NCBI RefSeq assembly: GCF_900105515.1 | Contig: NZ_FNSY01000001.1 | Coordinates: 124,001 to 188,000 of the forward strand | Direction: 5' to 3' | DNA: 64,000 nt | Origin: Streptomyces sp. 2131.1 | GTDB lineage: Bacteria > Actinomycetota > Actinomycetes > Streptomycetales > Streptomycetaceae | In this document: piece by piece, positions 17,350 to 26,634 of the stretch | Layout: the number at the start of each line of letters is the position of its first letter | How positions within the stretch are numbered: the first letter of the stretch is position 1 | The notes under the pieces: generated by a model | The model's input: the letters and a program-made list of their open reading frames with translations, nothing else | Databases searched by the model: none | What the model was told of the DNA's origin: nothing | Program-made: the position numbers and the translations under genes

Positions 17350-20079
17350 TCAGCTCTCCGGCGTTGCGGGTCCGGCATCCGGTGAGGCTTCGGGTAGTGG
17401 TGTGGGGCCGGGGTTCTGACCAGTGCGAGCGCGGTGCATCTCGGCCTCGGCTCGGATCAGTTCGGCTCGTGCTCGCATCACATCGGCGTCGGCTCGTCCT
17501 CGTGCCTGGACGAGCCGGGCGAAGGCTGTGAGGGTAACTCCGATCAGGGTGCCGAGAGCACCACCGATGCCGATGATCGACCCGACGACGGCATTCGTGT
17601 CGCCGGGGAGGAGACGACCGTGCTGTGACCAGCTGCTCAGGAGGTCATGCACGCTGAGCAGCGCGACGGTCAGCAAGAGAGCTGTGCTGCAGAGAATCAG
17701 GACCAGAGCCATTCCGCGTCGGCGAGCGGCATCGTCTACTGCGTCGCGCAATCTGACTCCTTTGAACGTGGCGAGGCCGGCCTGATTCTGGCGGTGCGGG
17801 TGTGCGAGATGGTTCTGGAGCGAGGGGTGGCGGAACTGGTAGACCGCCCCAGCCGTCCGTAGTACACCTCGCCGGTGGGCGTCGTCGAAGAAGGCCATGG
17901 TGTTCCAGGGCAGCTTGCCGGTCAGGGGCAGCCAGATCCGCGACAGGGCGAGCCAGCGTCCCCAGGCGGAGAAGCAGAGCGCGTACGAGCAGGCACCGCC
18001 GATCCCGCCGATAGCCCCGATGAGTAGCGCGTATGAGTAGACGCTGCCGATTCCACCGATCTCGCCGATGAACTGAGAATCGGGGAACATCCAGACCGGC
18101 GGCCTGAGAGCCCCGTCAAACAGACCGATGGACAGGGCGCCAAGGGTGATCGTGAGGCTGAGTGTCGGGGCCAGCACGAGGGCCCGGCGGACCACCGTCG
18201 CCCGGTTCGAGGCCAGTAGTCCGGCGGGAGTGGCCGCCGAAGTGACGTCCAGCGGCGCTCTCCATGAGGTCGTGAGCCCGAAAGCAAGACCGGTACCGGT
18301 ACCGAGGACAAGGCCGGAGACCAGCATGCTGATGAGGGTGTCCTGAACCGCTGGCACCTCAGAAAGTGGTGTGTCGTAGAACAGCCGGCGCTGGAGGGCG
18401 AGGGCCGACGCGCATCCGAGGCCCATCACGTACCCGGCCAGCAGCACAGCACCGAACCTGTCGACGAACGTGCGCACTGGCCGGCGCGTGTCCCGCCTCA
18501 GCCGAGGCCGCAGCCGAAACCAGTCGAGGTCAAGGACCACGCGTCCGAGCACGTCCAGCACCGCGTGCGCGCCGCCGAAGGCGATGCCCGCGGCCGCCCC
18601 TGCCAGAAAGGTCCGGCCGGTCAGGGGCGCGTAGAAGAGGCTGACAGCCCAGCCGGCAAGTGTGACGCAGAGCGCCGAGGCCACCACCACCGCCAGCAGC
18701 CGCGTGGCCGGGCGCAGCGCGTCGCCGACCCGCCACCACGCCAGGTCCTGCTGATCGCGCCCGGAACGGGCGAGCTGGTGGGCAAGGTATCCGAGCCAGT
18801 GCGCGGCGCGCTCCGGGCCGTCCCGCCCGATGGGGCGCGGTCTGTAGACCGTCGGTACGAGGCCTGCCAGCAGGTGCTCCTCCAGGGCGTTCTCGTCGGG
18901 AAACCGCTCGGTGTCCAGCAGCTCGTGGGGTTCACGGTCGGAGGTGTCGCTGTACATCGTCCGGGCCAGCACGACCATGAGCGGTGTGCTGAGGGCCCGG
19001 GCCAGCGGGAGACCCGCGCCGCCGCCCGGGGCGGCAAGCCGGTCCAGTACGTAGGCCCAGGTCGCCGCGGACCGGACGTCGCCGTGCGGCAGGTAGTTGG
19101 CGAGGTCGTCGATGGTGAGGTCGGTCAGCTCGATGCCGGCAGCCCGGAAAAGCGGGCCACTGACCGTCACGGCTTCCGCGAACTCGTCGTACCGGCTGGT
19201 CAGAACGAGCGGTAGCGAGTCCTCGTTGAGCATGTCGAGTGCGTCGCCGCGCAGGCCCTCCGCGATCTCGTCGAAACCGTCGAGGACCGGCAACACGAGG
19301 TCCGCGTCGACCAGTGCCGCGGCCAGGGTGTCACCGCCGGGGGCCCGGCGGCTGAGGTGCGGGTGGTCGTGCAGCAGCCGGTCGATCAGCCAGTCCCGCA
19401 GCGTGGTCCTCAAGGGGCCCCACGAGCCGACGCTGAAGAGAACCGGCACCCGTTCGTGCGGTCGACGGGCGGCCAGCTGCTCCAGGACGAACCGAATCGT
19501 CAGGACCGACTTGCCGGACCCGGTCCGGCCGAGCACCACCAACCTCCCGGACTGGACTCGCCGGTAGATGTCGTTCAGGTGGTCCAGACCACTACTCAGG
19601 TCTCTCCGGGCGGGCGTGGCCCCAGAGCGTGTGTGCGGAATGCTCGCCTCGTGGTCGGTCAGCGAGTCAGGGGCGTTTCGCCAGCGCACCGGGAGCGGAA
19701 AGGGGGTGTGCATCCGGCGGTTCTCTTCCTCGAGCTGCCAGCGCCGCCTCATCGCCATGGCCAGCTCCTCGGCGGCGGTGGCGACTTCGTCCTGGACAGG
19801 AATCGGCGGGGGGAGCCGACCGGAACCCGTCCCGGCCGCTTCGGGCGCCGCACCGATCAGATTTGGCAGCGTGGCCAGCAGCTGTTGCGTCTCCCAGGCA
19901 TCCGCCCCCAGCGCTTCCGCCAGCGCCGCCACCGTGGCCGGCCGGAAGGCATCAGGACTGCCGGCCTCCATTTTGCGGACCGTACGCACGCCCACACCGG
20001 AACGTTCCGCCAACTGCTCCTGTGTCAGACCCGCCCGCTGGCGCAGCCGGCGCAACAACGTGCCCAACTGATCCGTCAC
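17350..20079 (-). CDS. XRE-HTH / NACHT NTPase with C-terminal membrane domain
   Basis: The start is GTG 20079 (TDQLGTLLRRLRQRAGLTQ) because AGGGGG lies nine bases upstream; GTG 20100 is an alternative. The 909-residue protein has an XRE helix-turn-helix at about 3-65. A STAND/NACHT NTPase spans about 150-470, with Walker A GRTGSGKS and Walker B LVLPVLDGFDEI followed by a sensor arginine region LVLTSRYDEF. The C-terminal half has about eight hydrophobic helices, a soluble FRHPSLQNHLA segment, and a charged coiled-coil end. NACHT proteins act in animal immunity and phage defence. Here DNA binding, NTP-driven oligomerisation and membrane location are combined. No effector or partner gene is linked. 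Confidence 0.85.
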   Translation of the reverse strand: MTDQLGTLLRRLRQRAGLTQEQLAERSGVGVRTVRKMEAGSPDAFRPATVAALAEALGADAWETQQLLATLPNLIGAAPEAAGTGSGRLPPPIPVQDEVATAAEELAMAMRRRWQLEEENRRMHTPFPLPVRWRNAPDSLTDHEASIPHTRSGATPARRDLSSGLDHLNDIYRRVQSGRLVVLGRTGSGKSVLTIRFVLEQLAARRPHERVPVLFSVGSWGPLRTTLRDWLIDRLLHDHPHLSRRAPGGDTLAAALVDADLVLPVLDGFDEIAEGLRGDALDMLNEDSLPLVLTSRYDEFAEAVTVSGPLFRAAGIELTDLTIDDLANYLPHGDVRSAATWAYVLDRLAAPGGGAGLPLARALSTPLMVVLARTMYSDTSDREPHELLDTERFPDENALEEHLLAGLVPTVYRPRPIGRDGPERAAHWLGYLAHQLARSGRDQQDLAWWRVGDALRPATRLLAVVVASALCVTLAGWAVSLFYAPLTGRTFLAGAAAGIAFGGAHAVLDVLGRVVLDLDWFRLRPRLRRDTRRPVRTFVDRFGAVLLAGYVMGLGCASALALQRRLFYDTPLSEVPAVQDTLISMLVSGLVLGTGTGLAFGLTTSWRAPLDVTSAATPAGLLASNRATVVRRALVLAPTLSLTITLGALSIGLFDGALRPPVWMFPDSQFIGEIGGIGSVYSYALLIGAIGGIGGACSYALCFSAWGRWLALSRIWLPLTGKLPWNTMAFFDDAHRRGVLRTAGAVYQFRHPSLQNHLAHPHRQNQAGLATFKGVRLRDAVDDAARRRGMALVLILCSTALLLTVALLSVHDLLSSWSQHGRLLPGDTNAVVGSIIGIGGALGTLIGVTLTAFARLVQARGRADADVMRARAELIRAEAEMHRARTGQNPGPTPLPEASPDAGPATPES

Positions 20080-20166
20080 CTTGGGAACCCCCTGAACCAC
20101 CAGTTGTGGCCAGCGAGCCTATCCGGCTAGTCAGACAGCGCCCAGCGCAGGGCCTCAGACCGTTTC

Positions 20167-20445
20167 CTACATGGCCAGTTCGAGGGATCGTTTGTAGCAG
20201 CAGAGAGCGGCTGCGAGGCCGAGAAAGGCCAGGTAATCGCAGGGGTGGCGTCCGTAGCGGTGGTTGAGTCGGCGGTAGCCGGTGAGCCAGGACATGGTGC
20301 GTTCGATGACCCGCCTGCGGCGGCCGGGCCGTTCGCTGACTCGATGCCCTTGCGGGCGACGCGGACACCGATGTGCTTGCCTCACAGCCATTTCCACAGG
20401 TGAAGGATGCCGTACGCCTTGTCGACGTGAAGGCGACATCGTACG
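20167..20445 (-). pseudogene. IS5-family transposase 3' remnant
   Basis: The reverse strand ends with VIERTMSWLTGYRRLNHRYG and CDYLAFLGLAAALCCYKR, the C-terminus of a common streptomycete IS5-group DDE transposase with the catalytic Glu. Upstream, DKAYGILHLWKWL is followed by an in-frame TGA, and the link to the end requires a frameshift. No inverted repeats could be paired. 20446-20855 shows nothing else I recognise, apart from the MFS promoter region. Confidence 0.75.
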
Positions 20446-20855
20446 CAAAGGTCGGCCCCGGAAGGTCCTGTGCGCGGCCGTCTACCGGCCGAGCCAGCGG
20501 TACAACGGTGGGTGCCGGATCTCGGCCCCGTACGGGTCGTGGTGGCCCAAGCCGACCGCGTTACTCGCGCCGGGACTGGGAGCGTGGCCGATGCTGCAGA
20601 GCCGCTTCACGTCGGATCTGCGCTGGAGGTCAGCGATACTGCCCGTCTCCCGGTGAAACCCTTCGCCGCCTTCCACACGATCTCGCGTCGAGGTAGGCCC
20701 GTGAACTGAGAAATCGGTAGAAGCGGCGCTCTGCTCGCGCACGGAAACCACCTACGACGCCTTACCGGCCGACTGTTGGTGTCGGGAATCCGCCAGAAAA
20801 CGGAACCCTTCCCTGCTGGACTATAGGGCACACCCTTCAACTCGGGACGGGGCCC

Positions 20856-22073
20856 ATGTCCACATCAGCCACCACTTCTGTCCAATCTCCCGCGGCGCCG
20901 CACCGCTCGCCATTCATCTCCTGGCTGGCTGTCATTTCGGTTACGCTTGGCCTCTTTGCCATCGTCACGACCGAAATTCTCCCGATCGGCCTTCTTACAT
21001 CGATCGGATCGAGTTTCGCCATTTCGGACGGCATGGCTGGTCTCATGATGGTCATGCCAGGACTCCTCGCCGCGGTCTCCGCCCCTGTGGTTACCGTGGC
21101 CACGGGACGCATCGACCGGCGGGTCATGCTGGGCGTGTTCGTTCTTTTGCTGGCGCTGGCCAATCTCCTGGCCGCCGTCGCGTCGAGCTACTGGCTGATC
21201 CTGATTGCCCGCGTCCTGGTGGGAATCACCATCGGCGGCTTCTGGTCCATCGGGGCCGGACTCGCTGGTCAGCTGATTCCCGCTGAGTCAACGGACCGGG
21301 CGACCTCGGTGATCTTCTCCTCCGTACCGCTCGGCTCCGTGATCGGCGTGCCCCTGGGCACGTTCATCGGGGACCTCGTCGGCTGGCGGGCGGCGTTCCT
21401 CGTCATGGGCGCCTTCACGCTGGCTGTCCTCGTGCTCCTCCTCGCAGTCGTCCCGCCCCTCCCTTCCGGCCAAGCGACAACCATCGACGCCCTCGGCGGC
21501 ATGCTTCGAAGCGTCAACACACGCTTCGCCCTGGTCGCGACCTTCCTCGTGGTGCTCGCCCACTTCGGCTTGTACACGTACGTCACCCCTTTCCTTGAAC
21601 AGGTGACACACGTCCGTCCGGGTCTCATCACCATCTACCTGCTCATCTACGGTGTGGTCGGCATCATCGGCAACTTCCTCGGCGGATCGATGGTGGGTCG
21701 CTATCCGAGGTCCACCTTCGCCACTGCCGCGGCCCTGATCGGCGCCGCGGCCCTGCTCCTGCCCGTCCTGGGCCGGTCGGACACCGGAGCAGTGGCACTG
21801 CTGGTCGTCTGGGGCCTCGCCTACGGTGCCGTCCCGGTCTGCTCCCAAACGTGGTTCTCCAAAGCCGGCCCCGACTCGCCCGAGGCGTCCTCCGTCCTCT
21901 TCACCGCCTCCTTCCAGGCCACCATCTCCATCGGTGCCCTGGTAGGAGGAACCGTCCTGGACCATTCTTCGCCTTCCACTCTGATGGTGCTGGGCGGACT
22001 GACGGCAGCCGTGATGGTTCTCGTGGCATGGACTCATTGGGCGAAGAGGTACGCCTGGCCGAAGTCCTCCTAA
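20856..22073 (+). CDS. MFS drug/metabolite efflux transporter (DHA1 type)
   Basis: This 405-residue integral membrane protein has twelve predicted helices. The first contains TEILPIGLL, typical of the AraJ/NepI/Cmx DHA1 group. The loop 2-3 motif GRIDRRVMLGVF and the antiporter motif C region (SSVPLGSVIGVPLGTFIGD) support proton-driven efflux. The substrate is unknown; purine nucleosides, chloramphenicol or sugars are handled by relatives. The gene is flanked by transposase relics on both sides and is followed by a decayed chloramphenicol phosphotransferase-like gene, so it may be imported DNA. Confidence 0.9.
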   Translation: MSTSATTSVQSPAAPHRSPFISWLAVISVTLGLFAIVTTEILPIGLLTSIGSSFAISDGMAGLMMVMPGLLAAVSAPVVTVATGRIDRRVMLGVFVLLLALANLLAAVASSYWLILIARVLVGITIGGFWSIGAGLAGQLIPAESTDRATSVIFSSVPLGSVIGVPLGTFIGDLVGWRAAFLVMGAFTLAVLVLLLAVVPPLPSGQATTIDALGGMLRSVNTRFALVATFLVVLAHFGLYTYVTPFLEQVTHVRPGLITIYLLIYGVVGIIGNFLGGSMVGRYPRSTFATAAALIGAAALLLPVLGRSDTGAVALLVVWGLAYGAVPVCSQTWFSKAGPDSPEASSVLFTASFQATISIGALVGGTVLDHSSPSTLMVLGGLTAAVMVLVAWTHWAKRYAWPKSS

Positions 22074-22132
22074 CGAGTTGGTGCGTGATAGTGGGTAAAG
22101 CGTCGGGCAGGCAGGTGGCATGATCCGGGTCG

Positions 22133-22250
22133 GTGATCACGGTCAACCGGACGGTGCTGGCGCAAGAGCTGTTCACCGGGATCTCTCAGCAGCATCTCAT
22201 TGGCCTGACTGAGAAGTTGGCCGTGCTGCGGCAGGCCGGACTCCGCCACG
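22133..22250 (+). mobile_element. 5' remnant of an IS5-type transposase gene
   Basis: From GTG 22133 the frame reads ITVNRTVLAQELFTGISQQH, the recognisable N-terminus of HTH/DDE_Tnp_4 transposases. It departs from that family after about 27 residues at the joint with the phosphotransferase relic. Only the extreme 5' end of the element survives. Confidence 0.55.
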
Positions 22251-22254
22251 GCTC

Positions 22255-22542
22255 GCTCAGCACACGGTCGACCACGACATCGTTGCCCGCCTCCGCCATG
22301 GCCGCGATCGAGCGGTGGAAGCCCATCCTGGTCCGCCGCAGCGCGGCATCGAGCTCCTCGGCACCGAGTTCCCGCTTGCTGCGCATCGCGTTGAAGCCGT
22401 CGATCGCCAGGTGGAAAAAGACATCGTCGTCCAGGATGCCCAACAGCACCCTGGCGATGCTCGACTCCCCCGAGCTGAAGGTGCCGTTGAGGAAAATGAT
22501 CCGACCAGATGCCATATCGGCATGATCACACGTTTCCGACAC
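22255..22542 (-). pseudogene. Chloramphenicol phosphotransferase-like protein, truncated
   Basis: The reverse frame reads GRIIFLNGTFSSGESSIAR, then HLAIDGFNAMRSKREL, LRRTRMGFHRSIAAMAEAGN and VVVDRVLSEPWR. This follows the CPT family (kinases phosphorylating the C3 hydroxyl of chloramphenicol). The P-loop Lys is replaced (GESS instead of GKSS). After SEPWR the sequence turns into unrelated residues, exactly where the IS remnant begins. Both changes make activity very unlikely. Confidence 0.7.
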
Positions 22543-22703
22543 CGCGCTCAGGAAATCTCCAGCGGATCTCGGCGACCAGCGGGAATCGCCGGAGACCTCC
22601 CTTCACTCGCCCATTCCAGATTGTTGCCGCACATCAATCGATCACGACTCGCCTGCAGCTCCCCACGCCGATCCGGTCCGACTGAAGGTCGGCCAAGCCG
22701 ACA

Positions 22704-23342
22704 TCATCCGAGCGGGAGAGGCCCTCCAACCCGGGAACCGGCGTCCAGATGAACTGCGATGCGCGTAATCGTCCGTGCGTTGTCCTGGAACAGATGCGCC
22801 TGCATGCCCGCCGCCTGAGCAGCCTCAACATTTACTGCGAGATCGTCGATGAACAGACAGCCTTCCGGCCGCACCTCCAGGCTGGCGCACACAGTCTCGA
22901 AGGCACGCGGGTCCGGCTTCTCGATGCCGATCTCGTGCGAGTACACGATTCGCTCGACCAGTTCGTCGAACTGATACAGCGCCGTCTCCCGCTCCCGGGC
23001 ACCGACGAAGCTATTGCTCAGGATGCCCAGCCTGCAGCTTCCTCGCAGCCCACGCACGTAAGCGATGAGCTCCTCGTTAGGCGTTCCCAGGTACTCCGCC
23101 CAGAGATCAGCCATGAAGGCTTCAACCTGGGGCGCGTCGAGCCCCAAGCGTGCTGCCACCTGCTCGTGAACCTCTCGTTCACTGAAACTCCCGACGCTTC
23201 CGGCTTGCCACACGTCGCTCATCCGCTCATGCACAGTGCTGAACGACAACCCCAGCCGCTCTTCCCACCGCTGCGCACACCCCGTTTCCGGCGTTATCTC
23301 CAGCACCCCACCGATATCGAGAACGACGCAAGTCTCCGTCAT
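22704..23342 (-). CDS. HAD-superfamily hydrolase (HAD-IA, epoxide hydrolase N-terminal/YihX-like)
   Basis: The start is ATG 23342, with AGAGGGGAG upstream. The 212-residue protein has motif I VVLDIGGVLE, motif II LGILSNS, motif III EKPDPRAF and motif IV CLFIDDLAVNVEAA with the two Mg2+-binding Asp residues. The helical cap insert after motif I is of C1 type. Members hydrolyse phosphomonoesters such as sugar phosphates; note that the first motif has DxG rather than DxD. It stands alone after a decayed region. Confidence 0.85.
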   Translation of the reverse strand: MTETCVVLDIGGVLEITPETGCAQRWEERLGLSFSTVHERMSDVWQAGSVGSFSEREVHEQVAARLGLDAPQVEAFMADLWAEYLGTPNEELIAYVRGLRGSCRLGILSNSFVGARERETALYQFDELVERIVYSHEIGIEKPDPRAFETVCASLEVRPEGCLFIDDLAVNVEAAQAAGMQAHLFQDNARTITRIAVHLDAGSRVGGPLPLG

Positions 23343-23399
23343 TCGAACTCCCCTCTTCGTCGATCCCGGCTGGCGAGCGCACACCGCTCGCTCGTGTGA

Positions 23400-24040
23400 T
23401 CTACGGAGACACTGTGGCCCTTCCCTCTGGGGCAAGGTCAAGCAATCTCGAAACCTTGTGGAAGGCCGCTGTTGGCGGATCCCCGACCTCGTCGGGGATC
23501 CGGCCGGGGCTCGAAAAGACTTCGCGTGACTGGGGAGGTAGTTCTCGAGAACCGCGGCCGTTCCCCAGGGTTTCCGCCAGCCGCTGGACGGCCTCCTCGT
23601 GTCCGTCCAGCGCGGCGTAGGCGCGCAGTTCCTCGATCCGGCCGTGCCGGACCAACCGGTCGGCGAGCTTGTCGCGGCTGTTGACCGAGATGATCTGCCG
23701 GCGCCGGAGCAGGGCAATGGCCTAGTCGATGCGGCCTGGCGCTCGCGGACCGTCGCAAGCAGGCCGAGCGCCGTGTCGGAGTCGATACCGCAGCACCACG
23801 GGCCGTCGCAGCGATGGCCGGGGCGCAGCCGAGCGGCGAGCACCGCGGCGGCCTCCCCACCACGGCCGACGACGGCAGCCACCAAGCAACGGGGCCTATT
23901 CCAGGGCCGTACACCGTCCCGTGACGGTGTACGGGGCGAGCATCTCAAGCGCGTCAGCCTGCCGGCCCCGCTCCCCCAGCAACCGCGCCCACACAAGCGC
24001 GTAGAACCGCTCCCCGCTGCAGCGCCGGTGCCGGTCGGCC
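23400..24040 (-). pseudogene. Decayed repeat protein (TPR-like, Streptomyces type)
   Basis: Pieces in three reverse frames fit one family: ALVWARLLGERGRQADAL with MLAPYTVTGR, then AAAVLAARLRPGHRCDGPWC, SDTALGLLATVRERQ, and LVRHGRIEELRAYAALDGHE with AVQRLAETL. These repeat-like helices resemble the long tetratricopeptide-like proteins of streptomycetes. Frameshifts separate every piece and no start is left. Confidence 0.5.
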
Positions 24041-24313
24041 GATCGGGGACGTCGACATCGAAGCCCTGCCGGCGCTGTAGACGCAGGCTGATGCCACGCT
24101 CGCCGGCCACGGCGCGCTGACACTCGATGCGAGGGCACCGAGTTCTCCGACTCATCGTTCCTTCGTCTGGTCCCCACCCTCCACGACCTGGGCGACCTCA
24201 GAATCGCGAACCCCTCCTTCACCGTCCGACGCCTCCTTACGGTGGTCGGCGCCGATACCCTCCTACACGTTCACCTCAGCGTCAGTGCCGCGCGAGAAAT
24301 CCACGCCGGCTGA
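24040..24313 (+). pseudogene. Decayed second copy of the STAS gene at 16900
   Basis: The DNA is alignable by eye with 16965-17235. Both have GACGTCGACATCGAAG near the start, CGGCGCGCTGA in the middle, GCGAACCCCTCC versus GCCAACCCCTCC, GTGGTCGGCGCCGAT, and end in CACGCCGGCTGA. Here a TAG interrupts the frame early (GCGCTGTAGACGCAG) and a 1-nt loss near 24135 shifts it. Similarity continues past the stop codon, so the duplication covered more than the gene. Confidence 0.8.
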
Positions 24314-24905
24314 ACCACCCCGGCGCGCCGGAAGCGGAACGGGCACATACGCGAAGCATCGAGCGCTGGGACCGCACGACCGACGCCCCACCGGAGTTGA
24401 TCCACGACGCTCGTGTACAGGCAAGAAGGCTCAGTCCTGACCGCGGACAATCGTGGGCTGCTCGGGCACGCCCTCGGACTGCTCCCCGTCAGCCGGAAGG
24501 GGAGCCGACGCGGTCGCCGGCTCACACGTGCGGACCGGGTCGCCTTCCAGATGCACGCTGCTGATCAGACCGTCCTCTGTTGCAGAGTTCACGGGGACTC
24601 CATCTTCCTTCATGGTCTGTCGGCCAGGCAGATGTTGCCGGCCCACTCATACGGATACCCCGCCACCTCCGCCGTACCGGACGCAGGAAAGGAAGCGGAG
24701 CGGCGGGGACTACATCCATGCTGGAGGGTGGCGTTCGCGGGGTTTCGGGGCGGCTCGGGCCAGGACGATGCGGATCGCGACCGTCGGCGCGGTCCGTGCA
24801 CCACGGAAGTGCCCCTGATCACGCTATGCAGAGCGTGTTGTATCTGGCGCTTCCGGGTAGTGGGCGAAGGACTGCGAGATGCGGTCAGTCAGACGGGGGA
24901 AAAGC
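24314..24905. other. 592 bp, no convincing gene
   Basis: Apart from similarity of the first 50 bases to the region after the intact STAS gene, nothing is recognised. A short reverse frame (24431-24610, MKEDGVPVNSATEDG...) is protein-like but has no ribosome-binding site. Confidence 0.35.
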
Positions 24906-25394
24906 ATGAAGCAGCAGGCAGCTTGCGAGAGCGTCAACCGGGGCGGGCGCGGGGAAACGGGCTCCATGCGCGGCAGTGCCGCGTACGACATGACGTCGGG
25001 TGCGATAGCCCGTGCCCGCGGTTTCGTCCGCGACTTCCTTACCGGGACCGGGTCATCAAAGGGCTGGTCTGTCTCCGAACGTGCGGCGGATGTGGCGCAG
25101 TTGGTGGTCAGTGAGCTGGCCACCAACGTGTGCAAATACGCTCCCGGGCCGTGTCTGCTGGACCTGGAGTCCGACGGCGCCGTGCTGAGCATCACCATGT
25201 GGGACTCCGGTCCGGTGCTCCCCGCTGCCTCCCCCTGCGACCCGACCCGGATCGGCCGGCACGGCCTGGAACTCGTCCTCATGGTCTGCCAGAGCTTCGA
25301 GATCCACCGCGAACCGGTCGGCAAACGCGTGACCGTCCGCCTCTCCCTCCACGACAGCACCGACCACAGCCCCTCCGGCCACACCGCCTGGTAA
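24906..25394 (+). CDS. RsbW-like ATP-binding anti-sigma regulatory protein
   Basis: The start ATG 24906 follows GGGGGAAAAGC; an in-frame start at 24879 has no such signal. The 162-residue protein is a single GHKL ATPase domain. It has the N box VVSELATNVCKYA, the G1 box MWDSGP, and a degenerate G2 region GRHGLELVLMVCQSF. Proteins of this size phosphorylate STAS antagonists on Ser and may bind a sigma factor. A DUF5133 relic lies just downstream. Confidence 0.82.
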   Translation: MKQQAACESVNRGGRGETGSMRGSAAYDMTSGAIARARGFVRDFLTGTGSSKGWSVSERAADVAQLVVSELATNVCKYAPGPCLLDLESDGAVLSITMWDSGPVLPAASPCDPTRIGRHGLELVLMVCQSFEIHREPVGKRVTVRLSLHDSTDHSPSGHTAW

Positions 25395-25505
25395 CCGTGG
25401 CACCGCACTCGGCCCCTTGAAGCCGGCAACCGAGTGGCCGGGCCGGGCCGCGGGGCCCGCGCCTGACCTGGGTTTGGGGCGTGTGTGGCGGGTGGGGAGT
25501 GCGGG

Positions 25506-25743
25506 GTGCTGCTGATGGCCCACCCCGCGGTGCCGCGGAATCTGATCGACCAGTACGAAGCCCTCGCCGCCGTGGACGCCTCCCACACCGACGGCGCGCA
25601 GGTGTCGCCGGCGTATGAACGATGTGGCCGACACGTTGTACGTGTCCACCGGCACTCCTGACATCGACGCGGCACTGATCGCGGCCCGCCACCAGCTGTC
25701 CGGAGCCCACCCTCTGGACGACCCGGTCCTGAACCCGGGCTGA
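25506..25743 (+). pseudogene. DUF5133 protein, frameshifted
   Basis: The first frame starts LLMAHPAVPRNLIDQYEALA and ends at about 25610. The second frame resumes the family with NDVADTLYVSTGTPDIDAAL and RHQLSGAHPLDDPVL up to TGA 25741-25743. In intact DUF5133 genes these parts form one small protein of about 75-80 residues. Its neighbourhood next to an RsbW-like gene is typical for the family. One indel separates the parts. Confidence 0.65.
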
Positions 25744-26130
25744 ACCACCGCCCTCCCCCACCTCGAGAGAACGGACACCCCCACGGGCTCTCCACCCACG
25801 CAAACCCGGCGCCGGTCTACGACCTGCTGATAGCCGAACGGGGCGAAGACGTCGCGGACGCGGCACGGGTCACGAAGCAAAGCCTGCGCGAGACGACCGG
25901 CACACTCGACTTCAGCCTTCCGGCCGACGAGACCGCTCAGAAGAGACCGGAGGCGCACGGCGTTGTCACAAAGCCTGGTCGGGGAGGTCTGGGCATGGCG
26001 GCCCAGGCTCGCCGGACCCGGTCGTCGCGGGCAACCTCGGCTCCGGTAGGGGACTCGGTCCGCTCCAGCATGCCGATTTCGCGCAGCGTCCGGCGCTGGT
26101 CGACGCGGTCCGCGGTCGCGTGAGCGTCTC
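25744..26130. other. Unidentified coding relic and spacer
   Basis: A forward stretch at about 25800-25985 reads VYDLLIAERGEDVADAARVT, then LRETTGTLDFSLP, which looks protein-coding but has no start and no recognised relatives. The rest of the interval shows nothing. Confidence 0.3.
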
Positions 26131-26622
26131 CTATCTGCGGATGGGCGATGGCCGGACCGCGACGCGAAGATCGAGGAGCTGTTGCGCATGTACGGGCACG
26201 TGGTCTTCGGCGAGGCCATCTATGAGGCGTGCCAGCGGGATCGGCTGGTCCAGCACTGGAGCGTCATTGGAAAGGAGGAGCGATGGCACCAGAACCGAGG
26301 CGGCCTTTTCGTTGAGTTGATCGGCGATGTCGCACAGAACGGTGGCCTGGCTCCGGACATGATCAATCATGTCCGCCCGACCTGAGTGCTCGGTGATGAT
26401 CCGGTCGAGATTCCAGGTGTCGAGAGAGATCCGGTTGTCGAAGGTGGGTCTTGAACCAGCGACGACGCTCAGAGCAACCGCTGCGATCAAGGCGTCGACA
26501 CTGAGGAGATGAGCCAATATCTGGTCGGCGTTCCACCCTCCATCGTCCGCGTCGCCGAGGTATGGGTCGGCGGCCGCATCCAGCAACTTGCCGTAAGCAC
26601 TACGAAGTTCTGCCGTGTCCAT
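26131..26622 (-). CDS. DinB-like domain protein
   Basis: ATG 26622 is preferred because GGAG lies six bases upstream; ATG 26634, immediately abutting the arsR stop, is the alternative. The 163-residue protein is a four-helix DinB-type bundle (GGWNADQILAHLLSVDALI, ending in DGLAEDHVPVHAQQLLDL), with His residues in positions expected for metal binding. It is the third gene of an operon with the SRPBCC and ArsR genes, so it should be regulated by the same operators. Function is unknown; relatives are thiol-dependent metalloenzymes. Confidence 0.75.
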   Translation of the reverse strand: MDTAELRSAYGKLLDAAADPYLGDADDGGWNADQILAHLLSVDALIAAVALSVVAGSRPTFDNRISLDTWNLDRIITEHSGRADMIDHVRSQATVLCDIADQLNEKAASVLVPSLLLSNDAPVLDQPIPLARLIDGLAEDHVPVHAQQLLDLRVAVRPSPIRR

Positions 26623-26634
26623 GACTTGCTCCAT

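Noticed and set aside
24431..24646. Small reverse ORF (MKEDGVPVNSATEDG...)
   Set aside because: Protein-like composition but no ribosome-binding site and no family; lies within a decayed stretch.
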